Shown here in pieces: positions 45,421 to 53,659 of a stretch of 64,000 bases of DNA. The position numbers were made by a program, and so were the translations under genes. The stretch is from Taibaiella soli (lineage in GTDB: Bacteria > Bacteroidota > Bacteroidia > Chitinophagales > Chitinophagaceae): assembly GCF_003236175.1 (NCBI RefSeq), contig NZ_QKTW01000018.1, forward strand, positions 1 through 64,000, written 5' to 3'. The notes beneath the pieces were generated by a model, which was not told the origin of the DNA, searched no databases, and saw nothing but the letters and a program-made list of their open reading frames with translations. Each line of letters starts with the position of its first letter. The first letter of the stretch is position 1.

Positions 45421-46602
45421 ATGATATTAGATTTTGAAGTTGATATTTCTTTTTTGGAAAACAATCTAATTGAATTTGCTAATACAATTCGAACTCTTTT
45501 GTTTGAAGAGAATGAATCCATCTTTGAATTTATTGATATCGAGAGTGACGAGATTTTTCTTGAACCGTCGTTGTTCTCCTATTTTTTAAACAAAAATTTG
45601 GGGGGAGAATCTCCCTCGTTGTTACAACTATTATGGGGATACATGCATCCTAATAAACGACCATCGAATGTTGAGGTAATTGCTGATTCCGGTGGAATCG
45701 TAGTATTGCCGAATTATGGGTACATTGTTTGGGAGCCAAGGAAGCGTGGCAGGCTATTTTGGGACAAAGAGCAAGGCGTTCCTTATTTGAAAGAGTCTAA
45801 TTTAGTGGTGGACGTAAAAATATTAGCTCCGAAATTTTTAGAAGGTTCGAATATTCGGTTAGCGATTAATCAACCGGAATTTCTTTTTCTTGATAATGGA
45901 ACGGATATCTCAGAACAGGTGTTAAACACGACGGAAAGGTTTACTTCGACAATAAATGTTGCCTGGAGGAAAATGAAAACAACGGTCGGTGATTTTACTA
46001 GTTTTTTGGAGCGTACGAACAGAGAACTAATTTTATTTAATAGTGCCACTCAATATTCCAGAGCGTCATATTCCTATTATGGTACAGCATTTATTAATGT
46101 CTGTCGCAAAATGCCTACCGAAGTTTTTTTTATTGATGACATAGCCCACCAATGCGGACATGTTTTATTTTATGCATTGTCCTTACCATCGGATATTTTT
46201 TTGAAACATGCCGTTGGAACACCGCTACGTGAATTCAATCGGATCGATTGGGAAACGAGAGATATTTATGGTTGTTTTCATGGACTTTTTACCTACACGA
46301 CGATTGTTTTTTGCTTAGATAAATTTATTGAACAGGAACAAAAGTCTGCAAATCTTAAACAAGAGGCTATTGGGAGGCTTTGTTTTTACATGGATAAATT
46401 TAGAAGGGATTTAGCGCATATGCATAACGGTCGAATCCTAACGGAAAAAGGGTTTGAATACTTCGATATGTTTCAGTCGGGATATGATCGTATTTTAAAA
46501 AAATATAAACATTACATCAGGGGTTCTGACTTCTCGAACCAGAGTTATCTTTTTGATTTTTCGGCATATAATTTACTAAACGAAACAAAATTATTTTCAT
46601 GA
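45421..46602 (+). CDS. Putative RiPP-modifying enzyme related to the HExxH/alpha-ketoglutarate peptide hydroxylase family
   Basis: The 393-residue protein has no clear membrane or signal segment. Its C-terminal half has IDDIAHQCGHVLFYAL (H243-Q-x-x-H247), then, about 40 residues on, DWETRDIYGCFHGLFTYTTI with His287. That order (HExxH, then an acidic/Trp-Arg stretch, then G-x-x-H-G) is what I recall of the RiPP-associated HExxH proteins now called aKG-HExxH-type peptide beta-hydroxylases. Here Glu is replaced by Gln, while the three His that could bind iron are kept. The next gene overlaps by 4 bp, so translation is coupled. Codon use is AT-rich compared with neighbours, which suggests transfer. 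It could instead be an inactive or zinc-independent relative. Confidence 0.55.
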   Translation: MILDFEVDISFLENNLIEFANTIRTLLFEENESIFEFIDIESDEIFLEPSLFSYFLNKNLGGESPSLLQLLWGYMHPNKRPSNVEVIADSGGIVVLPNYGYIVWEPRKRGRLFWDKEQGVPYLKESNLVVDVKILAPKFLEGSNIRLAINQPEFLFLDNGTDISEQVLNTTERFTSTINVAWRKMKTTVGDFTSFLERTNRELILFNSATQYSRASYSYYGTAFINVCRKMPTEVFFIDDIAHQCGHVLFYALSLPSDIFLKHAVGTPLREFNRIDWETRDIYGCFHGLFTYTTIVFCLDKFIEQEQKSANLKQEAIGRLCFYMDKFRRDLAHMHNGRILTEKGFEYFDMFQSGYDRILKKYKHYIRGSDFSNQSYLFDFSAYNLLNETKLFS

Positions 46603-47471
46603 AAGCGATTTATGGGCGTATACTTACTTGTGTTTCTATGGTAATTTGCATGGCTTGTACTCAAGCACAGTCACTACCTGAACAAGCGCTCCAAAAGAGC
46701 GACAAATATAAGGACTCCATTTTGCATAATTATTTAGAGCAAGGCGCATGGCTGTTCCCTTATTATTCGGAAAGTTGGCAAATCTATGTAGACAGTGCTT
46801 TACTTTTTCTACCGCAAGAAGCTTATCTGTGGCAGCAAAAAGGAATGCCTTATTTCAAAAAGATGAAGTATCAGGCTGGCATGCGTTTTCTTGATAGCGC
46901 TGTGAAGTATGACAGAAGAAGCTATATCGATTACCGCGCGTTTATGAAATGTATTTTTCAAAAAGATTATGTCAGTGCATTGGATGATTTTTGGGAAGCA
47001 AAGAACGTAAACGGGAACTCCGGCGTAATGGACCATCCTTATAATTTTTACATCGGACTGTGCCATTTGCAGCTAAATCATTTCGACAGCGCTCAGATTT
47101 ATTTAGAGGGTTGTGTTGAAGAACAATTAAAGAACATGGGAAAAGATTGGGTGCACCCACTGCGCACATTTTACAGTGGAGTTGCTTGTTTTGAAAATAA
47201 CCAATATTCGAAAGCCATTGCCTATTTCGACCAGAGTCTGGAACGATATCCTCATTTCTCGGATGCAGAATATTACAAAGCGCGTTGCCTGATTGGCTTG
47301 AAAAAATTCAAAGACGCTTATTTATTGATGAATCAGGCCGATGAAGATTTCAACAAGCACATTACCATCAATGAAGATAATGCGATCTATGAAAGATACC
47401 CGTATCAGATTAGCCGAGGTATGCTCAATGGTTATATCAACATTCTGAAAAAAATAAATGACTCCCTGTAA
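46599..47471 (+). CDS. TPR-repeat lipoprotein in the peptide operon
   Basis: The 290-residue protein starts with a signal and lipobox (VICMAC), then about six helical pairs of tetratricopeptide type, for example AYLWQQKGMPYFKKMKYQAGMRFLDSAV and HPLRTFYSGVACFENNQYSKAIAYFDQSLERYPHF. It is probably anchored on a membrane facing the periplasm and binds a protein or peptide partner. The ATG overlaps the stop of the preceding gene (ATGA). In this context it may handle the modified peptide or be a cell-surface partner (inference). A weak hairpin at 47493-47524 follows. Confidence 0.7.
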   Translation: MKAIYGRILTCVSMVICMACTQAQSLPEQALQKSDKYKDSILHNYLEQGAWLFPYYSESWQIYVDSALLFLPQEAYLWQQKGMPYFKKMKYQAGMRFLDSAVKYDRRSYIDYRAFMKCIFQKDYVSALDDFWEAKNVNGNSGVMDHPYNFYIGLCHLQLNHFDSAQIYLEGCVEEQLKNMGKDWVHPLRTFYSGVACFENNQYSKAIAYFDQSLERYPHFSDAEYYKARCLIGLKKFKDAYLLMNQADEDFNKHITINEDNAIYERYPYQISRGMLNGYINILKKINDSL

Positions 47472-47550
47472 AGTGGTTCAGTTATAAAACTTAAAGTCGC
47501 TCCGGATATCTTCGGTGCGGCTTTGCTACTATCAATCTTCGCAGCAACAA

Positions 47551-48201
47551 TTAATAAGCTGCAGTAAAGCGTTGTTTGATAAACGTATTTTTTTCCAGCG
47601 CATCTACAATTGCCACAGAAAGATCTTCTACAGAAAGACGGCTTTCCCCTTTTTCGTCAAACACCGGATTGTCGCGACCAGTTCTATAGCGACCGGTCCG
47701 GCCTTCGGTGATGGCTGGGTTCATTAAAATCGCCGGGCTGAAAAACGTCCAGTCGAGGTTTTCTTCATTGCGGATATGTGCCAGGTAATCACGTGCACCG
47801 AGAGCGCCTTGTTTGTATTCCGCCGGAAATTGCGGTGTATCTACCAGTTGCACTCCAGGTGCTATTTCCAGACTGCCCGCTCCGCCAATAATTATGATGC
47901 GGCTTACACCAGACTTTTTCGCTGCGTTTTCAATAGAACGCGCGCCTTTCATAAAGTCCTCGTAGATGTTGGGATTCGTCCAACCGGGATTGTAAGCACT
48001 GATGATCGCATCATTTCCTTTCAATGCATTTGCGAGTTCATCTTCATTAAAAACATCTGCTTTTACAGCAGCAACATCAGGCAATGATTTCACGTTTTCC
48101 GGATGACGTGTAATAGCTGTGATTTCATGACCGCGGCGTTGCAGTTCGCTTAAAAGTGCTGAGCCTACAAAACCGCTGGCTCCGATAAGTGCTACCTTCA
48201 T
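47551..48201 (-). CDS. NAD(P)-binding oxidoreductase (atypical SDR, NmrA-like)
   Basis: The 216-residue protein starts with a Rossmann motif (KVALIGASGFVGSALLSELQRRGHEI) and continues with VAAVKADVFNEDELANALKGNDAIIS, then RIIIIGGAGSLE and WTFFSPAILMNP, typical of small NAD(P)H-binding SDR proteins such as YwnB. Substrate is unknown; such proteins are often stress-linked. It lies 153 bp after the Rrf2 regulator on the same strand, with a candidate operator in between. A similar regulator and oxidoreductase pair is known in Bacillus (ywnA, ywnB). Confidence 0.88.
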   Translation of the reverse strand: MKVALIGASGFVGSALLSELQRRGHEITAITRHPENVKSLPDVAAVKADVFNEDELANALKGNDAIISAYNPGWTNPNIYEDFMKGARSIENAAKKSGVSRIIIIGGAGSLEIAPGVQLVDTPQFPAEYKQGALGARDYLAHIRNEENLDWTFFSPAILMNPAITEGRTGRYRTGRDNPVFDEKGESRLSVEDLSVAIVDALEKNTFIKQRFTAAY

Positions 48202-48318
48202 TGGATTTTATTTTTATTAAGTTAATAAATAATGTGATTAAATGTGTTGAATGTGTGCAATGTGTTTAATTGGTAAAAGGTTAATTCGTTAAATGGTTAA
48301 AGTGATCGGTCATATTTA

Positions 48319-48339
48319 ATGTAATTAAAAATGTTACAG
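48319..48339 (-). promoter_or_regulatory. Second candidate Rrf2-family operator
   Basis: On the minus strand CTGTAAC-N7-ATTACAT matches in length and half-sites the palindrome before the regulator (CTGTAAT-N7-ATTACAG). It lies about 118 bp before the oxidoreductase start and 15 bp past the regulator stop, so it may control a promoter for the oxidoreductase. Confidence 0.5.
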
Positions 48340-48354
48340 TTTTGGTTAAAAAAA

Positions 48355-48765
48355 TTATTTGAACCGATGGCAAAATTCAGCCAGGGTAATATTACCCAGC
48401 TTTTGCAGTACTGCCAGTTCGGCTATATCGTACAATTCGTCTAAATGCTGATTGATCTGTCGGCCCACCGGGCAGGCAGGATTTGGTTCATTTTTATTAT
48501 AACCTAGCAGGGATTCGTTTCTGACAGCTTTGTAAACGTCTGCAAGCTTTATCTGAGCGGCAGGTTTTGCCAAATAGCTACCGCCGTTTTTTCCTTCTTT
48601 CGTCGCCACCAGACCATGGTTTCGGAGATTGCTCACTTCTTTGCGTACTAATACTGGATTGATGTTAATGCTGGAGGCGAGATACTCGGATGACAGCAAT
48701 TCTTCTCCTGCCTGCTCTAGCAATGTCAGGATGTGAATAGAAGTTGCAAATCGTCCGTTGTTCAT
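48355..48765 (-). CDS. Rrf2 family transcriptional regulator
   Basis: The 136-residue protein has the Rrf2 winged helix: FATSIHILTLLEQ, then LSSEYLASSININPVLVRKEVSNLRNHGLVATKEGKNGGSYLAKPA, with the GxxGGY wing. It has only two Cys (NPACPVG and EFCHRF) instead of the three of Fe-S binding IscR, so it is more like the redox- or ligand-sensing YwnA/CymR branch. A near-perfect promoter and a palindrome overlapping the transcription start precede it, which predicts autoregulation. Confidence 0.92.
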   Translation of the reverse strand: MNNGRFATSIHILTLLEQAGEELLSSEYLASSININPVLVRKEVSNLRNHGLVATKEGKNGGSYLAKPAAQIKLADVYKAVRNESLLGYNKNEPNPACPVGRQINQHLDELYDIAELAVLQKLGNITLAEFCHRFK

Positions 48766-48766
48766 T

Positions 48767-48820
48767 CTGTAATTTTAATTATTACAGTACAAAGGTAGGC
48801 TGTTTTCTCTTTCAGCCAAA
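48767..48820 (-). promoter_or_regulatory. Promoter plus palindromic operator of the Rrf2 gene
   Basis: On the minus strand TTTG (48820-48817) and TACCTTTG (48797-48790) are 19 bp apart. Two bases later comes a perfect inverted repeat CTGTAAT-N7-ATTACAG (48787-48767) that ends one base before the ATG. A protein bound there would cover the start of transcription and block it. Confidence 0.75.
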
Positions 48821-48839
48821 TAAAATTTGAAAGCCTGGA

Positions 48840-49565
48840 TTATTGAGCGCCGCGTGGTATTGATCTGCGTGGGTTAACAACGCCCGAACGATAAGCCTTC
48901 ACTGAGTTCATTATGAACGAGTAGAAGTCGTAGTCCGTCATGCCGCGAAGCTGGTCGTAAGAAGGCCGGAAATTCTTCAGATATACTTTCACGCTGTCGC
49001 CGGAAAGGCCGGTAAATCGCTTAACCACCTGGCTGTTAAATACGTAATCGATATATTTTTCTTTCTCAAAATCGGAGAAATCATCCTGGAAGGCCCAGAT
49101 TTGCTGACTGTATTTGCTCATGGCCGAGAATGGGTGATTCATCTTCTGAGCGGTGCTCATTTTCGCATATTCCAGCTCGTGTTTATACAGTTCGTGTAGT
49201 TTGATACTGTCTTCTTTCCAGTCTTTTGTCTTGTTTTTTACCAGGTATTCCGGTAATTCTACAGGTGCCTGTTTCAGGAAAATTTTAAAATAAGGAGGAA
49301 TGGATCCGGCCGGAACACGGAGTTTTTCTACTTTATAGCCGCTTTTATAAAAAAGAATAAGCTGGCCCTGCTCCAGCGTTACGGCGAAATTGCCGAGGCT
49401 ATCGGCGGTTACCATTGTGTTGGTAAATATATTCTGTATGGTGGCACCTGCTATCGGTTGTCTGGAATCGTAGTCCATTATGCTGCCGTGAACTTGTTGG
49501 GCATGAGCATAGGAACAAAAAAGGAAAAACAATAAACCAAGCCAGCCGGCGATGTATTTATACAT
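48840..49565 (-). CDS. Exported protein with CarboxypepD_reg-like domain
   Basis: The 241-residue protein has a signal peptide (to AHAQ) followed by a beta-sandwich of the carboxypeptidase-regulatory type (VHGSIMDYDSRQPIAGATIQNI ... DSLGNFAV), as seen at the N-terminus of TonB-dependent receptors, but here on its own. The rest is helical and charged (KTKDWKEDSIKLHELYKHELEYAK), with a C-terminal stretch FYSFIMNSVKAYRSG. The function is unknown. It is divergent from pyrD. Confidence 0.8.
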   Translation of the reverse strand: MYKYIAGWLGLLFFLFCSYAHAQQVHGSIMDYDSRQPIAGATIQNIFTNTMVTADSLGNFAVTLEQGQLILFYKSGYKVEKLRVPAGSIPPYFKIFLKQAPVELPEYLVKNKTKDWKEDSIKLHELYKHELEYAKMSTAQKMNHPFSAMSKYSQQIWAFQDDFSDFEKEKYIDYVFNSQVVKRFTGLSGDSVKVYLKNFRPSYDQLRGMTDYDFYSFIMNSVKAYRSGVVNPRRSIPRGAQ

Positions 49566-49640
49566 ATGTCCGATAAAATTACATTTTCGATTTCAAGAGT
49601 AGAATCGCTTTTTGTTAAAAAAGGTTAAAAGCAGTCTTAG

Positions 49641-49648
49641 TATCTTTG
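49641..49648 (+). promoter_or_regulatory. Likely -7 element of pyrD
   Basis: TATCTTTG lies 6 bp before the ATG at 49655. The only TTTG upstream (49611) is 26 bp away, further than usual. If used, the messenger would be nearly leaderless. Confidence 0.4.
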
Positions 49649-49654
49649 GGCCCA

Positions 49655-50692
49655 ATGTACAATTTAATCAGAAACATCCTTTTTCGCGTTGACCCGGAAA
49701 AAATACATTATTGGGCAATGCGTCGCCTCACTTTCGCGTATGGTCAACCGATGATGCGCAACTGGCTGCGTAAAAATTTTGTGGTTGAAAGCCCGGTGCT
49801 GGAGCGTACGCTCTGGGGAATTCGTTTTCCAAATCCTGTAGGACTTGCGGCCGGTTTTGATAAAGATGCCAGATTTTCTGATCCGCTGGCTTGTCTTGGT
49901 TTCGGTTTTATAGAAATCGGAACGGTAACGCCGCGTTCGCAACCGGGTAATCCAAAACCGCGTTTGTTCCGTCTTCCGGAAGATAAGGCCGTGATCAACC
50001 GGATGGGGTTTAACAACGATGGCGCTGCCGCTGCCGCTGAACGTTTACGCAATCGTAAGGAAAAAATTGTGATCGGTGGGAACATCGGGAAGAACAAAGA
50101 CACTCCCAACGAAGATGCGATCAAGGATTATGAAGCAGGTTTCCGTGCTTTGTATGATACCGTAGATTATTTTGTGGTGAATGTGAGCAGTCCGAATACA
50201 CCTGGGCTGCGTGCTTTACAGGATAAAGGCCCGTTGATGGAAATCCTGAATCGTCTGCAGGTGATCAACCAGGAATTGGGTAAACCCAAACCAATTGCGT
50301 TGAAAATCGCTCCGGACTTGACGAATGAACAGCTCGACGATATTATTGAAATTGTGACCAGTACTAAAATTGCGGGTCTGGTAGCTACAAATACAACCAT
50401 TGACCGCTCTGGTCTTACCAGCGATCAGCAAAAGGTTGAGTCGATTGGTGCAGGCGGGCTTAGCGGAAAACCATTGCGCGAACGTGCTACTGAAGTGATT
50501 CGCTATATCAGCCAGAAAAGTAATGGTAACATTCCGATCATCGCCGTAGGTGGTATTTTTACAGCAGAAGATGCATTAGAAAAACTAAACGCCGGTGCAT
50601 CATTGGTGCAGGTTTACACGGGCTTTATTTATGAAGGTCCGGCTATTGCGTCCAATATTTGTAAAGGAATTTTAAAAGCTGTAAAAAAATAA
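49655..50692 (+). CDS. pyrD: Quinone-dependent dihydroorotate dehydrogenase (class 2)
   Basis: The 345-residue enzyme oxidises dihydroorotate to orotate with FMN and passes electrons to membrane quinone. The class 2 N-terminal helix pair is present ([22 protein letters not shown]), then [67 protein letters not shown] with the catalytic Ser, and [16 protein letters not shown] and [14 protein letters not shown] 49655 is chosen over the TTG three codons earlier. terC begins at the base after the stop. Confidence 0.97.
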   Translation: MYNLIRNILFRVDPEKIHYWAMRRLTFAYGQPMMRNWLRKNFVVESPVLERTLWGIRFPNPVGLAAGFDKDARFSDPLACLGFGFIEIGTVTPRSQPGNPKPRLFRLPEDKAVINRMGFNNDGAAAAAERLRNRKEKIVIGGNIGKNKDTPNEDAIKDYEAGFRALYDTVDYFVVNVSSPNTPGLRALQDKGPLMEILNRLQVINQELGKPKPIALKIAPDLTNEQLDDIIEIVTSTKIAGLVATNTTIDRSGLTSDQQKVESIGAGGLSGKPLRERATEVIRYISQKSNGNIPIIAVGGIFTAEDALEKLNAGASLVQVYTGFIYEGPAIASNICKGILKAVKK

Positions 50693-51472
50693 ATGAGTTA
50701 TTTATTGACGCCTGATGCGCTCATCAGTCTTGTAACCCTTGCGCTGCTGGAAATTGTACTTGGCATCGACAACGTAATCTTTGTGTCCATCGTAATGGGC
50801 CGTCTGCCGAAAGAGAAGCAAGGTGCCGCACGGAAAATATGGATGTTTACCGGTATTGCCATTCGTGTGTTGCTGCTGGTAGGTCTTGGCTGGCTGATGC
50901 ATAACCCGCTTTCGTTTAATATCGTCGGTTATAAATTTGAACTCGGGGAATTTGTACAGATTATCGGTGGTATTTTCCTTTTGTTTAAGACCGTTTCCGA
51001 AATACATCATAAACTGGAAGGCGATGAACATGAAGCAGAAGAAAAACAGGAGAAGAAAGTGGTGGGCGTCACTCTAATGGCCGCTGTAGTGCAAATTATG
51101 GTAATCGATCTCGTGTTTTCGTTTGATAGTATGATTACCGCAGTCGGACTTGCAAAGCATCTCGAGGTAATGATTCTGGCCGTTGTAATAGCGATGTTTA
51201 TTATGTTTTTGTTTTCGGGAAAAATCTCCGATTTCATTCATAAACATCCTACGCTGCAGATGCTGGCGCTTTCATTCCTGGTATTGGTTGGTTTTACGCT
51301 TTTCTTCGAAGGTCTGAAGCCGCTGCACCATCAGGAAATTCCGAAAGGTTATATCTATTTTGCCATGGCATTTTCGTTTATCGTGGAAATCCTGAATATG
51401 AAGCTGAGGAAACGTAGTTCAAAACCAGTGGAGCTGAGATCGCCCAAGGCGGAAGACGTGAATGGTGAATAG
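50693..51472 (+). CDS. TerC family integral membrane protein
   Basis: The 259-residue protein has about seven membrane segments and the TerC signature with conserved acidic residues inside membrane helices: LALLEIVLGIDNVIFVSIV and VIDLVFSFDSMITAVGL. TerC proteins are linked to metal (Mn) export or tellurite resistance; TerC relatives help metalate exported enzymes. It follows pyrD with no gap and is likely co-transcribed. The stop lies in a GAATGGTGAATAGTGA-type repeat, so the last residues (VNGE) probably come from the repeat. Confidence 0.93.
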   Translation: MSYLLTPDALISLVTLALLEIVLGIDNVIFVSIVMGRLPKEKQGAARKIWMFTGIAIRVLLLVGLGWLMHNPLSFNIVGYKFELGEFVQIIGGIFLLFKTVSEIHHKLEGDEHEAEEKQEKKVVGVTLMAAVVQIMVIDLVFSFDSMITAVGLAKHLEVMILAVVIAMFIMFLFSGKISDFIHKHPTLQMLALSFLVLVGFTLFFEGLKPLHHQEIPKGYIYFAMAFSFIVEILNMKLRKRSSKPVELRSPKAEDVNGE

Positions 51473-51479
51473 TGATTTG

Positions 51480-51651
51480 GCCTCCTCTAACTCCTCCAAA
51501 GGAGAGGATTCCAAACACGAGTAGCTGTCAATTATTAATAGAATGGGTGACAAAAACGGTCATCGCAAAGAAAAACATTTTGCGAAAAATGAGTCTGCAT
51601 AATGCGACTCGCTATGAGCGTTCTCCTCCTTTGGAGGAGTTAGAGGAGGCT
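51480..51651 (+). mobile_element. 172-bp element with perfect 25-bp inverted ends
   Basis: The left end, GCCTCCTCTAACTCCTCC at 51480-51504, is matched base for base in inverted orientation by 51627-51651. Each arm also folds on itself (CTCC TTT GGAG). The interior is about 120 bp, without a convincing gene. Half-copies occur at 40327-40360 (in rmuC) and, degenerate, at 13650-13684. Confidence 0.7.
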
Positions 51652-51692
51652 TGATACTAAATACTTGATACTTTTTAAATTAAGTTTGCCAC

Positions 51693-52712
51693 ATGTTAGG
51701 CGGAAAATTAAAATACATAGTAATACTTATTGCGGGAGCTTCTTTCCTTTTTGCTTGTAATGATAAAGGGAAGAAAACCAGTACTACTGCCGTGGATGCA
51801 GTTTATGAGCGTCCGGGCGTGAAAGACCTGACTGATCAGATTGCCAGTGATCCAAAAAACGCCAAACTGTATTATCAGCGTGGTAATGTACTCGTACGTC
51901 TGCAGCTGGATACTTTTGCCATCAAAGATTTTCAACAGGCGGCAAAACTGGACTCTACCAAGGCCGAATATTTTAGCGCTGTTGGTAGTCTGATGTTTGA
52001 GCACAAAGATATTTCCGGTTCTCGTCCCTGGCTGCAAAAGGCCATGCAACTGAATCCGAAAGATCCGCGTGCGCACCTGAAATTTGCCAAATTGTTGTTG
52101 TTTCTGAAAGAATATCCAGGCGCATTTGACGAGATTAATACTGTATTGCGTCAGGATGTGTATAACCCGGAAGCGTATTTCCTGAAAGGACGTATTTATC
52201 AGGATCTGAAAGACACATCAAAAGCAATCTCCAGCTATCAGACAGCACTCCAGGTTGCACCGGATTATCGCGACGCAATTATTCAGCTGGGAACGATCTA
52301 TGCAGCCAAGCATGATCAGATTGCGATCAAGTATTATGATAACGCATTCAAACTGGATACATCAGATGTTTTCCCACTTTATGCAAAAGGCGTTTTTTAT
52401 CAGGAGCTGAACAATATGGAAGCCGCCAAGGAAATGTATAAAGCTTGTGTGCTTCGCGATAATCAGTATGCCAATGCGTATTTTAATATGGGCTTCGTTT
52501 TGATGCAGCAAGATTCCACCGAGAAAGCATTGCGTCAGTTTGACCTCGTGACTAAAATCACACCAAACGATCCGGATGCGTATTATAATCGTGGGAAATG
52601 CCATGAAAAACTGGGACAAAAACAAGAAGCCATTGCTGATTACAAACAAGCGCTGGTGTTTGATAAAGACTATAAAGATGCGACTGCGGCGCTCAAACGT
52701 CTAGGCAATTGA
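51693..52712 (+). CDS. TPR-repeat lipoprotein
   Basis: The 339-residue protein has a signal peptide with lipobox (SFLFAC) and about eight consecutive TPR units from residue 45 on, for example AKLYYQRGNVLVRLQLDTFAIKDFQQAAKLDSTK and PDAYYNRGKCHEKLGQKQEAIADYKQALVFDKDY. It is probably a periplasmic-facing protein-interaction scaffold. A TAAGTTTG box ends 4 bp before the ATG. The last sense codon and the stop (GGC AAT TGA) are formed by a TTGACAGTTGAC repeat that begins here. Confidence 0.88.
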   Translation: MLGGKLKYIVILIAGASFLFACNDKGKKTSTTAVDAVYERPGVKDLTDQIASDPKNAKLYYQRGNVLVRLQLDTFAIKDFQQAAKLDSTKAEYFSAVGSLMFEHKDISGSRPWLQKAMQLNPKDPRAHLKFAKLLLFLKEYPGAFDEINTVLRQDVYNPEAYFLKGRIYQDLKDTSKAISSYQTALQVAPDYRDAIIQLGTIYAAKHDQIAIKYYDNAFKLDTSDVFPLYAKGVFYQELNNMEAAKEMYKACVLRDNQYANAYFNMGFVLMQQDSTEKALRQFDLVTKITPNDPDAYYNRGKCHEKLGQKQEAIADYKQALVFDKDYKDATAALKRLGN

Positions 52713-52920
52713 CAGTTGACAGTGACCAAACGGGACGCACAATTGACAATTCACAACTCATTTGTCAGGCTGAGCGGAGTCGAAGCCCGCATTTATCCTT
52801 CGACTCCGCTCAGGATGACACAGCGGGGAAATTGACCGCTCAGAATGACACAGAAGGGGAATTGACCGCTCAGGATGACACGAGATTGACCATTGACCAT
52901 TGACCATTCATCATTCACCA
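52704..52920. repeat. Repeat array: TTGAC units, a 23-bp hairpin and a 30-bp tandem
   Basis: After AATTGACAGTTGAC units comes TGTCAGGCTGAGCGGAGTCG (52763-52785), which pairs with CTTCGACTCCGCTCAGGATG (52798-52820) as a long hairpin with two mismatches. From 52806, three units beginning CCGCTCAGGATGACAC stand exactly 30 bp apart (52806, 52836, 52866). The array ends in TTGACCATTGACCATT units. No gene was seen. Confidence 0.8.
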
Positions 52921-52976
52921 TTTTTGACTTTTACTCAAACAATCACAAATTTTAAATCTTAAATCTCCAATATACA

Positions 52977-53630
52977 ATGCCAATTATTGCACCTTCTATA
53001 CTATCAGCGGATTTTCTGAACCTGGGCCGCGACATTGAAATGGTAAACAACAGCGAAGCCGATTGGTTTCACCTGGATGTGATGGACGGACGTTTTGTAC
53101 CGAACATCAGCTATGGTATGTCTATCATTTCTCAGATGAAAAAAGCAGCGAAAAAAACATTCGATGTGCATCTGATGATCGTAGAACCAGAAAAATACAT
53201 CACCGAATTTGCGAAAGCAGGCGCTGATATCCTGACCGTTCACCTGGAAGCGTCTACGCATCTTCATCGCAACATTCAGGCGATCAAAGCTGCTGGTATG
53301 AAAGCGGGTGTTGCCCTGAATCCGCACACGCCAGTGCATATGCTGGATGATATTTTGTGCGATTTGGATCTCGTTCTGATCATGAGTGTCAATCCTGGTT
53401 TCGGTGGACAAAAATTTATTGATCACTCAATTCAGAAAATCCGCCAGCTGCGTAAAATGATCGAAGATCGCGGTATTGATACCGTTATTGAAGTAGATGG
53501 TGGTGTGACGCTGGAAAATGCGCCGATTTTGGTAAAAGCGGGTGCCGATGCCCTGGTAGCAGGAAACACGGTGTTCTCCGCGCCAGATCCGGTAGAAATG
53601 ATCAAAAAGCTCAAAGCTGTCGGAAAATAA
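52977..53630 (+). CDS. rpe: Ribulose-phosphate 3-epimerase
   Basis: The 217-residue TIM-barrel enzyme of the pentose phosphate pathway interconverts ribulose-5-P and xylulose-5-P. Family marks: APSILSADFLNLGRDIEMV, WFHLDVMDGRFVPNIS (catalytic Asp and metal His), DVHLMIVEPEKYI, VMSVNPGFGGQKFI in the form LIMSVNPGFGGQKFI, and EVDGGVTLENAP. The length is typical. It is separated from the TonB-dependent receptor by 29 bp. Confidence 0.97.
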   Translation: MPIIAPSILSADFLNLGRDIEMVNNSEADWFHLDVMDGRFVPNISYGMSIISQMKKAAKKTFDVHLMIVEPEKYITEFAKAGADILTVHLEASTHLHRNIQAIKAAGMKAGVALNPHTPVHMLDDILCDLDLVLIMSVNPGFGGQKFIDHSIQKIRQLRKMIEDRGIDTVIEVDGGVTLENAPILVKAGADALVAGNTVFSAPDPVEMIKKLKAVGK

Positions 53631-53659
53631 TTCTATCTTTTAACCGTTTAGATGGTTAT

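Noticed and set aside
51472-51654. Open frame of 60 codons after terC
   Set aside because: It consists mostly of the two arms of the 172-bp element; the residues are translated repeats.
52806-52884. Three units with exact 30-bp spacing that could suggest a short CRISPR array
   Set aside because: The units adjoin without spacers, belong to a dispersed repeat family found elsewhere in the window, and no cas gene is near.
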